A DNA stretch of 20,312 nucleotides, taken from positions 1-20,312 of the forward strand of contig MSJH02000641.1 of NCBI GenBank assembly GCA_001931875.2, read 5' to 3'. Position 1 is the first letter of the stretch. The number at the start of each line of letters is the position of its first letter. The notes under the pieces are model-generated. The model searched no databases. It was not told where the DNA came from and worked only from the letters and a program-made list of their open reading frames with translations. This document shows positions 9,882 to 20,312 of this stretch, piece by piece. This DNA is from Byssochlamys sp. IMV 00236 (lineage: Eukaryota; Ascomycota; Eurotiomycetes; Eurotiales; Thermoascaceae). A program made the position numbers and the translations under genes.

Positions 9882-12814
9882 TTACACATCTTGTATGAAA
9901 AAGAGTCTTGACTGTCTCAACCGAGTTTTCCAGCTTGTCTTTTTCTTTGCGGGTGTAGAAGCATAAGCAAATGCAGTCATTACAGAATCTGTCTCCTCCG
10001 TCTGTTGTTGATCAACACTCTTTAACGAGACAGCTGACTCGTGCTCGGGTGGATATGTTTTTGTCTAGGGAGAAAAAAAAAAAGAGGGGGGTTATTCTGT
10101 ACGTCCATGAATTGAATTCACAAAAAAGTTAATTTACCTCCTCCGATATACCACTTTTTAATGTGTCTCCTGACATATTCCATTCTGCAGTATGTGATTT
10201 TATCTGCCTGATACTTGTTATTCTCTTGAGAACTCTCTCTGCTAGTGGCCTCTTTTTCTTTTTGGTGAAAGTAGGGCTTATATCATTCAATGTACAGTCA
10301 GATGGTTCCTGATGTTGAGACTGTATTGAAGACTTTCTTGAAGATGAGACATATGACATTCTGTTATTCGTTCTTGGCGAGTCAGGTCTATCCATGAGAC
10401 TTGAACAGGCGCTTTCATCTGTTGACTTGATATCACAGTCAGATGACTGGGCGACAACAGAGGTAGCGGATCTCAAGGGCGCAGGCTCGGACGCTCGTTT
10501 GGGAATGATGATCGATAAGCTCGATACAGAGGATCTAAGCAGAGAAGACGATTTTTTCTTTTTGAGAGGATCAGCTGCTGTATTCACTGAGGGCAGAGGC
10601 TCGGACCCGTAATTGTCTCGAACATGCCATGCTCTGGAAGACAGATACTCTTGAGTACAAACATCACGAAGTTTATGGTCCACATTGATACGTAAGGCGT
10701 TCTGGTGGTTGTTTTTAAACTGAAACGACATTTTACCAATCATATTGCTCGTATCTGATAATAGGTCAAGTGAACTAGGTCGTCTTCTTGGCATGCTATT
10801 ACCGGCAAATGGATCCGGCTTGACATACGTCTCTGAGTTGTTCCTCGGCTTGAGTTCTAACGGTTTCTTTTGGTTGATTACATAATCAGCTGAATACCGC
10901 TTGACGAGTGACACGTTCAGGTTCCGATTGTGTGGAAGGGCAGGTACCTCAAAAGGCGGGGTTTTCAAGTCTTCGAGACAGACGTTGGTTGATATGGACC
11001 GTCGAAGGATCTGTCGATCAAAGGACTTTTGTTTGTCACTGCCAGTCATCAGCGCCATATCCAGTACATTTGTAAATGAGCGAGAGGCACGTATGCTTTG
11101 TTTCTTGGTAGTCAGTCCTGGGAGGGAAGGAACGATTTGCTCTTGTGCAAGCCAGTCGTCGTTGCCAGTACTGTCCATCTTGGCAGTGACGATAGCTTCT
11201 TGGATTTTCTTGACCCATAGTTGCTTCTCCTGTGCACAGGTTGCACTAAATATAAATGTATGCTTCTTGCATCGTACAATAAAAGAGTTTTCTCTTTGAC
11301 CTTTAGATAAGTGAGTATTAAAAAAAACACACAGAATGCATTACGAACCCTCAATGTCTTCGAGATTTTCAAATTCAGCCATCTTCAAAGGGAACCAATG
11401 TTTAGGTTCATAATTTGTCACTTTCTTGGGACGAACCATGATGATGTAGGTTGGAAAGACAAAGCATCCGAGGTATCTGGGTTTGGAGACGCTTTGACCA
11501 AGAGCAGAATAGGTGATCTCAATCGCACCAGCAATCAAAAGGTTTCCTAGCTGAGAGACATGGCGTCGGTTGATCCTCCAGTCACCGTCGAGACGTTCGA
11601 TAAATTTATCTGTACGTTCCTTCATTTCACGTTGGAACTTCAAGTCATCGATCTCAGCCACGATATCTTGCATTTCGCTCAACACGGCTGTCCATAGATC
11701 ATACTCTGGTGTTTGAGGTGACGTATATCGTATGATCTCTTTTATCAGTAGTTGATATCTACATATTCTTTGTACAGGCTAAATTGTGATTTATATTAAA
11801 GTTAATTCAATTATAGACCAGCTTTTTTTTTTTTTTAAAGTTACAGTACTTTAATTAAATAGTCTTCCAGATGTAACCGTTTTTGCATTATTTCTTCGTC
11901 CTGTGTATCCAGGCACTCTTTCAGGAACTGATTCCATTCAGGTCGATTGCGATAGGAAGAGACGAGTTGACAGGCCTCATTTTGTAAGTCGCAGTATTGT
12001 TTGTAGAGTGAAAAATGGGATATCTAATATTGTGTGTTACAGTTTCTTTTGGATGCAGCTGCATTGCATTTATCTTTTTTTTTTTACCTGATCAAGAAAG
12101 GCCTTGGCAATCATTGACCAATGATGCGCCACAGGGTGAAAAGTGACGATGAATTGCTTATGAAATAACAAGATATCACTAGCGTTTCTAATGATGATTG
12201 ATTTATGATGATTATCTATCCATTGTTGCTTGCTTAGGGTTTGTAAGCAGACCTATTTTAGACAAGATTTAATTAAAATTGAATCGTGTAACACAGCCAT
12301 CATTTCCTAAAGTGTCACAGCAAATAAAGAGGGCAATAAAAACATTTACTGCCTTTATAAGAGGAGTGTATGCGTGCGTGCGGAAATGATGTATAGAGGG
12401 AGATAGAAAGGAGGAGGGATAAAGTGGTATATGAGGAGATTAAAGGGGGTATGTACTTACTTCTACCAAGTGGCTCAAGTCTTGAACATAATCACGCTCG
12501 GTCTGCAATAGTTCGTCGATTGCATGAAGCTTCTTTTTGGTCATTTTTTCTTCGTCAGGGCTCATTGTAGGTTGTTCTAAACTGGGTCCGTCCAAGGGTT
12601 GTTCTCTACCTTCTGATATGGATGATAAACAACTACAACATGAGCAAAACGAATCTGTTGTTTCAATAAGGACTGGTGTCGCTATTATTATTTGCCAAGG
12701 TGGTATTGATGGCTGCATTATGTTGTTATTGTTGATTTGAAAACAACAATGACAGCAGCAACAACAGCAGGTTGATTCTTTATCATGTATGATATATTGT
12801 ATTGCTGATTTCAT
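9882..12814 (-). CDS. Rho guanine-nucleotide exchange factor (DH-PH)
   Basis: Predicted activator of Rho/Cdc42-type GTPases. Exons: 12814-12461, 12252-12088, 12023-11850, 11778-11345, 11293-10138, 10064-9882; phases agree, 821 aa. The DH domain spans roughly residues 92-290: conserved region 1 is AIDELLQTERDYVQDL, and conserved region 3 is LEDYLIK joined to PVQRICRYQLLIKEI. A PH domain follows (about 300-415) and closes with the helix EKQLWVKKIQEAI, whose Trp402 is the usual invariant residue. The remaining ~400 residues are Ser/Lys-rich and look disordered, with polybasic clusters such as KKKKRPLAERVLKRI. The N-terminus has a Cys-rich run (six Cys, His, two Cys). Which GTPase is used cannot be told. 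Start is uncertain: Met1 and Met33 are both possible, and an upstream noncoding exon is not excluded. The exon 4/5 join is ambiguous (donor GTAATG used here; GTTCGT with acceptor ending 11301 also keeps frame). Intron 1 is long (208 nt). Confidence 0.88.
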
Positions 12815-13074
12815 AATGGATATTGTCTTTGTTCAATGCTGTATCCCCCTTTTTTCGTCTTGGAAGTCAGGTGATAAAGATAATGAAAAATTGCAATGAT
12901 AAAAGGGTTGTTTTTTTTTCTTGATGGAAGATGTATATTTAAGGTAATTAAATAGTGGGTGATAAGTAGTGGCAAAATGATGGTATAATACAGTATTATA
13001 ATACACACACAAAGAGAAAGAGAGCAAAAAAGAGCTGAAGAGACAAGTATGTACGTTGAATCACTCACACTTTG

Positions 13075-13094
13075 ACACACACACACACACACAC
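13075..13094. repeat. (AC)10 microsatellite
   Basis: Twenty bases of perfect AC alternation in the divergent promoter region. Confidence 0.85.
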
Positions 13095-13596
13095 GGACGT
13101 ACGCACCCAAAAAAAAAAATGAGGGGAAGAAGAAAAGAAGTGTGGAGAAAGAGCAAAGAAAAGAGAAAGGTTTAAAAAATAACAATAAGTCAAGACAACC
13201 AATCCCTCGTTTTCTCCTCATTCCTTTTGCCCCCCTTTTTTTTCTTGAATTATTTTTATTACAACAAACTGACTAAAGTGTTGTGCATCATGAAAGAATA
13301 CTTATAAAAATAGCCCGAATGGTTCAATGACATTCTAATTTTTGCTTCAATAAACAAAGGGGGATCTGTTTTGATGCTGTGTAGCCCGAGTAACGTTGGA
13401 CCCTTTTTGTACACTGCATAAAAGCACACAAATACTGTCTAAAAGACATCTTTTAAAAGTACTTTACGCATATCCATGTATGTGTGATATAAAGCTGCAT
13501 TTATTATTCGATGATCCCCTTTTTAATCAAAAGATAATGTGAAACAGAATCGCTGATTCAAAATTTACAATGCACAGGATTTCACTTTTAGCTGAT

Positions 13597-13608
13597 AAAA
13601 TATATACT
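13597..13608 (+). promoter_or_regulatory. TATA-like element near the permease start
   Basis: AAAATATATACT lies just before a CCCCTCTCTCTG pyrimidine stretch and about 35 bases before the ATG. If it is the true TATA box, the leader is very short. Confidence 0.3.
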
Positions 13609-13639
13609 CCCCTCTCTCTGTTTCATATTCTTTTTCATA

Positions 13640-15786
13640 ATGACGATAGAAGAGCATAGCGAGCCATTGATATCACCTGAACACGCGTTGGCAGAACAAG
13701 TGGAACATATGGAACCATTAGCTATTGGCGATCAGCGATTAGAACGCAAGATTGGATGGGTTCAGGGTGCGATGGTGAACATGAGCTATATTATAGGTGC
13801 TGGCATCTTCGTTGGCCCGGCTCTTACTCTGCAGCTTGTCGGGTCCGGAGGAATGAATCTTATCATTTGGACGATTGGAGCCTTCGTGGCGTTCTCAGGA
13901 ACATTTACATTTATGGAACTGGGAACTATGGTAATATAAGCAAACAGAGACAAAAAAAAAATATATGATAATCTCACGTTCTTGTTTAAGCTTCCTCGTA
14001 GGTAAAAAAAAAAAAAAAAGATGTATTGTAATTCCAACAAACAAGACTCACAAACAAAAAGTGGTGGAGAGCTTGGCTATCTAGAATATTGCTATAGGAG
14101 ACCAAAATATCTTTTAGCTTATCTGTTTACAATGTGGAGTCTTATGAACAGATCGAGTGGAGTAGCATCTCAGGGTAAGGTATCATTGTATATTAAAAGC
14201 ATACAACATGAACGCAGGAGTAGGTATTGTATTTGGTGGTTACATGAATTATGCTATTTTTGGATCAAAATATAAATCCAATCAAGCAGAGCGATATTGG
14301 GCATGTAAAGATGAAGACGTATGTAAAAATAAGACACTCATGTGGGAACATTAGTATTATCCGCTACCCTGTTATGCCTTGTCAATATCTTTTCTACAAG
14401 AGCATCCATGAACATGATGAGTCTGTTGACCATTGTGAAACTTTCGGTGCTCTCTTTAATCGCCATGATTGGTATCTTGATCATTATCAAAGTGATTCCT
14501 TCAGACGTTGACGCTTCACTCAATCTGTCCTTTTATGCAACTACTACTTCTGTTGGACCTTATGCATCTGCTCTATATTATGTATGGTATAATTTTTTTT
14601 TTCTGTTTTGCTCATCTTTTTCTAGGTAATGAATAGCTATAGTGGTTGGCATAACCTCAACTTTATCTTGGACGAAGTAAAGGTACAAATGCACAAAAGA
14701 GGCATATCATAAAACTTTTATAAAAAATGGCACCTCGTAGGATCCCATCAGGAGCTTACCAAAATCATCAGCGGCAGCTATCGTCACTACTGCGACACTC
14801 TATATATTGACCAACATGGCTTATTTAGCTGCCCTACCTCTTGATGTGATGAAGAACTCAGAGTTCATCGTGGCAGCAGCATTGTAATAGTATGATTAAT
14901 CCTACTTTTATCCCCTATTTACCCCTCCGTATAAAGTTTCACTAGGTCATTAGGCGAAAACTTTGCTTCTACTATACTTCCATTATGTATCGGTCTAAGT
15001 GCATTTGGATGTGGTGCCGCCATCAACTTTTCTGCGGGAAGAGTCATCATGGAAGTCTCACGACAGGGACTCTTACCTTATGGTCATATCTTTGGAAAAG
15101 TCAACACTCAGCTCAAGACCCCGGTGAACGCATACGTTCTGCAGTACGTTCTTTCCATCCTCTTCATCTTTGGTCCTCCTCCCGGTGCTGTATATCAATT
15201 CGTTGTAGCGTTTGCAGCGTATCCTGTTTATGTTTGTATCAACAAGTATAGTATATGCAGTTGGTTTGTAACTTTTAAAAATAGATATTTTATTTTTTAA
15301 TAGCCCTATCCATCATCATCCTAAGGAAGCGTGAGCCTAATAACAATAGACCGATTGTTGCTCCATTAGGTAAAGTAGAATCCATCTATGCAATGTCTTA
15401 TATATTTTTAGTTTGCGTGTATACCTTTTTGTTTTTCACTTTGTATGCTCTCGTCTTTGTCTTTATTCCTGTGGATAACAAATATTATCCTTACTGGCGT
15501 ACGTTGTAGCAAATATGAATTCAAAAGACAACTAATCTTGCTTCTTACTAGTTCCTTATATCACTGCCATTCTCTCCATGGTTGCCTGTACTGGCTTTTG
15601 GGTAATATGACACCTCCATATTGTTCAATCACTGACTAACCCTATGCGTAGTATTATCAAATAGTTATTAGAAACACGCCAGCAAAATCATACAATGAAT
15701 CTATCAGAAATCAAGGACAGGCTGCTATTGAGCAGGAAATCTTTGGGGGATATGCCTCTGTTCCTACTGAAGAAGAGACACCATAA
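13640..15786 (+). CDS. Amino-acid permease, LAT/MUP-type (APC superfamily)
   Basis: Predicted membrane amino-acid transporter. Twelve exons: 13640-13930, 13991-14001, 14062-14174, 14218-14304, 14355-14581, 14626-14682, 14741-14883, 14946-15250, 15304-15369, 15412-15498, 15552-15601, 15652-15786 (523 aa). The hydrophilic N-terminus is followed by TM1 with the APC glycine motif YIIGAGIFVGP. Next come FTFMELGTM joined through the 11-nt exon to LPRSGGELGYLEYCYRRPK, a hallmark of LAT-type and fungal MUP1-like permeases. Others are VNIFSTRA, YSGWHNLNFILDEVKDPIR, SAFGCGAAINFSAGR with VSRQGLLPYG, and FGPPPGAVYQF. About 12 membrane segments are expected. The family resembles fungal methionine/neutral amino-acid permeases; substrate is inferred only. 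The 15251-15303 intron could instead start at 15236 (also in phase), deleting five residues in a membrane segment. The small exons are supported by motif continuity. Confidence 0.9.
13991..14001 (+). other. 11-nt microexon in the permease gene
   Basis: CTTCCTCGTAG is flanked by TTTAAG upstream and GTAAAA downstream. Inclusion joins ELGTM to LPRSGGELGY in frame; skipping it would shift frame and remove the conserved LPRSGGE motif. The introns on either side are both 60 nt. Confidence 0.82.
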
Positions 15787-15851
15787 AAAGGATACAAACA
15801 TGTTTAAAGGTTTATACATATATAAAATAAACGTTTTTTTTAAATAAAATG
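15787..15851. terminator. Convergent 3' region with AATAAA signals
   Basis: Only 65 bases separate the permease stop from the stop of the opposite-strand gene. Plus-strand AATAAA occurs at 15826-15831 and 15843-15848; the T-run at 15833-15841 reads as an A-run on the minus strand. The two 3' ends almost certainly overlap. Confidence 0.5.
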
Positions 15852-17692
15852 TTATGCTTTATTCATCACACCAGCAACTGGACAAGAAGAAGCCGTCTGT
15901 CCAGTCACGGGGCAGACAAGAGCCTGGCTCTCTTGCTCTACGGGCGCCTGGTAAACAACACCATCAGACAGCGATGGCAATGCCAAATCCGTAAAATAAA
16001 ACTCAACGTCTTCCTCATCTGACCAGTTCTTACCGGACCTCAGCCATTCCTTATAATCCTCCGTCTGCCTCCATTTTGCATTCAGCTTTTGTTCAAGCTC
16101 CAAAACATCGATTGGCTCCATCGTATCCATTTGCTTTACTGCTCTAAAGACCACCTTGAGTAAGGTAGGAGGGAGTGAGTTCCAGTGATCCAAGATGGTA
16201 TCAGCCCATTTATTATGGATAGACTCTAGTTGACTCTTTAAGCTTTCGAAACTCTCTGCAGACTTTTTGTTATTGTTAGAGAAGGGGGAGAAAAAAAAAG
16301 GGAGACATCAACTTACTTCAAATACTTGTTCGATTTGATCTTGCCAAACAGTGATTCTGTTCGGTCCCGCATACGTGTGTCGAGTACCCAAGGCGAGTCG
16401 AACGGCTTGATCAGGTACTGTGCATATAGCCATCGTTCTTGCTGTATCAAATGCATCACTTAGTTTTAATTCGGGAACAAAGAAATCTGCCAAGCCAAGG
16501 TACAGTAGCTCTGGCCCGCGCAGTTTAACAGGCGGAGCCATAGCAAGGTAGAAGATCACAGACGCTTTGCTACAGGATTTCAGAATGGTAAGGGGAGGTA
16601 TAGGACTATGTGAGAGATCAAGTCCGAGGTTCAACAGTGCATGTTCCGTAATGAGCCGTATATGTTTTGGAAGAAGAAATAGATGAGCAGCGTTCAGAGG
16701 AATTTGGCCATTGAGAAAGCAAACGGTTGGCTTGCTGGATGTCAAGAACGTGCGGACGAGGTCATAGTACGCACTTGAGATCTTGAAAAGTGAGGTCTGA
16801 CGCAGGTCAGAGCCAGATACCAACCTCGATGTTTCTTCGTACGGTAATCCACAGCAAATCATCTTGGTATCGTTCGTTTCAATTATCTCTTTGGGTAAGG
16901 TGGGACTGTCGTACACGGTTGCTGTCAAGAACATGCAAGTGACGTGATCATCGTTAGCCCTTTCAAGCGTTCGTTGTAACTCATCAAGTCGGTCTATCGA
17001 AAGAATGTTTTTGCTTGTAGGTGATGAGAGTGTTATTTTTATCGCGCCTGTGAACTTGGGTTCTTCTGCAACAACAAATGAAGCGCCATTGATTTGTTCT
17101 TGTGTTTGGACTTATGAAGAGGCATTAATGGACATGTTAGAGGTTTTTTATTATTATTACCTGTTCCTTTGTTCTGCCAAAGGTTAGCAAATGGACAAGC
17201 AGGCTTTTTTGAATCTTGTTTCTTTGTGATATAGTTGAAATAATCTGGGATATCGAATTGTTCTACTTTACTAGTAAAGTTTAGAAACAAAAAGAGATAA
17301 ATAAGCAACACTTACGCATGATAGTAAAATGCCTTTGCCTTTCTCAATTCAAATTCGAGCTTGTCCTTATCCCATAATCCCTTCTTTTGCTGCTCTACGT
17401 ATCCCTTGATGATCTCTGGTAACCCTTTCACAAACGTTTCATCATTCTCATAATCATAATCCTCTACGCGTTCATACAATGCATGTTTCTTCTCTTTCTC
17501 ATACTGCAGATATGCGTCTAGGTCAAATGATTGTTGAAACTTGGAAAAATAAAAATGCTTTGCTTTTAGTAACCTTGTATTATCAGCTGGCATACTGGCC
17601 ATAATACTTTGATAACCAGCTTGGAAGACAGGGTCAGAGTCCCAACTATAGTTATCAAAGGCCTCAAACACACTTTGCATCTCGGTGCTCAT
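15852..17692 (-). CDS. Duplicated N-terminal module fused to a 3-hydroxyisobutyryl-CoA hydrolase-like pseudoenzyme
   Basis: Exons: 17692-17316, 17270-17161, 17098-16317, 16262-15852 (559 aa, phases agree). Residues 9-69 and 76-144 are two copies of one unit: Y-x-W/Y-x-x-D-x-x-F-x-x-G (15-26 and 79-90), KAK-x-FY (43 and 118) and F-D-x-x-x-Y (56 and 131), with identical internal spacing. Residues ~163-423 align by eye with the crotonase/HIBCH fold (GAIKITLSSPTSKNILSIDR; SKPTVCFLNGQIPLNAAH; KLRGPELLYLGLADFFVP), and 424 onward resembles the HIBCH C-terminal helices (HNKWADTILDHWNSLPPTLLK). The catalytic parts are gone: C-A-G-G-D reads C-C-G-L-P, the T-M-G-G-G oxyanion loop reads I-P-L-N-A-A, and the M-P-E glutamate reads N-L-G. 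Cys-Pro motifs flank the fold: ACPFANLW (Cys151), CPVTG (540) and CPVAG (550). It is probably not a hydrolase. A link to the divergent HIBCH-like mitoribosomal protein mS47 is possible, but the acidic N-terminus does not look like a presequence. Confidence 0.85.
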
Positions 17693-17789
17693 CTGATCAA
17701 AAAAGAGAGTGGGAATCTCTCCATGTTTCCCAAGAAAGGGGCTATATCTGTGCTATTTCAAGTTCCGGCTGGTATTTTTTATTTTTTAT
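17693..17789. other. Short spacer between SNF1 and the pseudo-hydrolase gene
   Basis: Ninety-seven bases separate two same-strand genes, so they hold the SNF1 3' end and the promoter of the next gene. No clear TATA box is visible. Confidence 0.5.
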
Positions 17790-20032
<2,243 letters not shown>

Positions 20033-20171
20033 TAGTTTATAAAAGAAGAGAGAAAAAGAGAAATAGACGTCACCTCACAACTGATATTTTTTTTTTAAGA
20101 ATAACTGAATTTCCTTTTTTATTTCCCCTCTCTCTCTCTTTTTATTTTTTTATTTTTTTCTCCTACTTAAA
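20033..20171. promoter_or_regulatory. 139-bp divergent promoter between SNF1 and the right-edge gene
   Basis: TATAAAAG at 20038-20045 on the plus strand is followed by a long pyrimidine tract (about 20111-20163) before the ATG at 20172, a plausible core promoter and leader for the right-hand gene. On the minus strand the same region reads as purine-rich DNA ahead of SNF1. Confidence 0.45.
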
Positions 20172-20312
20172 ATGCATGAATTCTCTTGCTGTAATAATAA
20201 TCAATTGGACCGTATTCAAGGCCATGAAGCATTTAAAACTATTGAACCTCATGCATTTTTTAGTTCAGGTAAAGTTATCGCTGCTTCCATTTTTTTTTTT
20301 TTTTTTTTTTTT
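20172..20312 (+). CDS. Partial gene, first exon only (possible exosome RNase PH-like subunit)
   Basis: An ATG at 20172 opens 32 codons up to a donor-like CAG/GTAAAG at 20269. The rest to the window edge would be intron ending in a T-run. The exon reads MHEFSCCNNNQLDRIQGHEA and then FKTIEPHAFFSS. The F-K-T-I-E-P stretch recalls the start of RNase PH-like exosome subunits such as RRP43/EXOSC8 (F-K-T-V-E-P), but the match is only a few residues. The gene is cut by the window edge and the identification is tentative; the presence of a coding exon is likelier than its name. Confidence 0.4.
   Translation, partial: MHEFSCCNNNQLDRIQGHEAFKTIEPHAFFSSGKVIAASIFFFFFFF
20290..20312. repeat. Terminal poly(T) run
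   Basis: Twenty-three consecutive T bases end the window. This may be an intronic T-tract that continues beyond the edge, or an assembly limit. Confidence 0.8.

Larger units (their letters stand above)
12815..13639. other. Divergent intergenic region between RhoGEF and amino-acid permease
   Basis: Both neighbours start here and point outward, so it holds two promoters. It contains (AC)10 at 13075-13094, A/G-rich tracts around 13115-13180, and a TATATA at 13601-13606 some 34 bases before the permease ATG. A 136-codon minus-strand frame (13221-12811) is translated repeat and pyrimidine tract, not a protein. Confidence 0.55.

Noticed and set aside
9562..9966. 134-codon plus-strand frame rich in Lys/Arg/Glu
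   Set aside because: Its composition comes from purine tracts in the IML2 promoter region, and it overlaps the end of the RhoGEF gene on the other strand.
10394..11299. Plus-strand frames of 72 and 132 codons
   Set aside because: Both are antisense to the large RhoGEF exon and have no recognisable motif.
12811..13221. 136-codon minus-strand frame
   Set aside because: It is translated microsatellite and pyrimidine tracts; it looks like RhoGEF leader or promoter DNA.
14305..14333. A 29-nt intron in the permease gene
   Set aside because: It would keep frame but is shorter than any other intron here; the acceptor at 14354 gives a normal 50-nt intron in the same phase.

Overview
This is a eukaryotic nuclear window, almost certainly fungal. 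The protein-coding genes are cut by many short introns, mostly 42-75 nt, with GTAAGT/GTATGT-type donors and CTGAC/CTAAC-like branch sites. Intergenic DNA is AT-rich with long homopolymers and dinucleotide repeats. The gene set (SNF1, a PP4 catalytic subunit, an IML2/TTC39 protein, a DH-PH RhoGEF, a concentrative nucleoside transporter) and the intron density suggest an early-diverging filamentous fungus such as Mucoromycota. That placement is an inference. There is no operon, phage, CRISPR, rRNA or recognisable tRNA.

Layout. 1-220 may hold the tail of an unidentified coding sequence. 943-1620 looks like a small TATA-driven, spliced, apparently noncoding transcription unit with an unusually long (510 nt) intron. 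2699-4694 (+) is a five-exon CNT nucleoside transporter. 4695-6239 shows no gene. 6240-7581 (+) is a nine-exon PP4 catalytic subunit. It faces tail-to-tail, 84 bp apart, an IML2/TTC39-like gene (9589-7666, -). Next come a six-exon RhoGEF (12814-9882, -) and a divergent 0.8 kb intergenic region. Then lies a twelve-exon LAT/MUP-type amino-acid permease (13640-15786, +) containing an 11-nt microexon. It converges, 65 bp apart, on an unusual gene (17692-15852, -): a tandemly duplicated N-terminal module fused to a 3-hydroxyisobutyryl-CoA-hydrolase-like domain that has lost its catalytic residues, with Cys-Pro motifs flanking it. Just upstream on the same strand is SNF1/AMPK alpha (20032-17790, -) with twelve exons, one of 20 nt, and one GC-AG intron. 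A partial gene starts at 20172 (+) and runs into a 23-nt T-run at the window edge.

Function. The genes are independent units: nucleoside and amino-acid uptake, two conserved signalling enzymes (PP4, SNF1), Rho GTPase activation, and a TTC39-family protein. Exon joins were inferred by eye from splice consensus, reading-frame phase and conserved family motifs. All multi-exon models given here keep phase throughout. The most interesting object is the pseudo-hydrolase fusion; second is the candidate spliced noncoding RNA near the left end.
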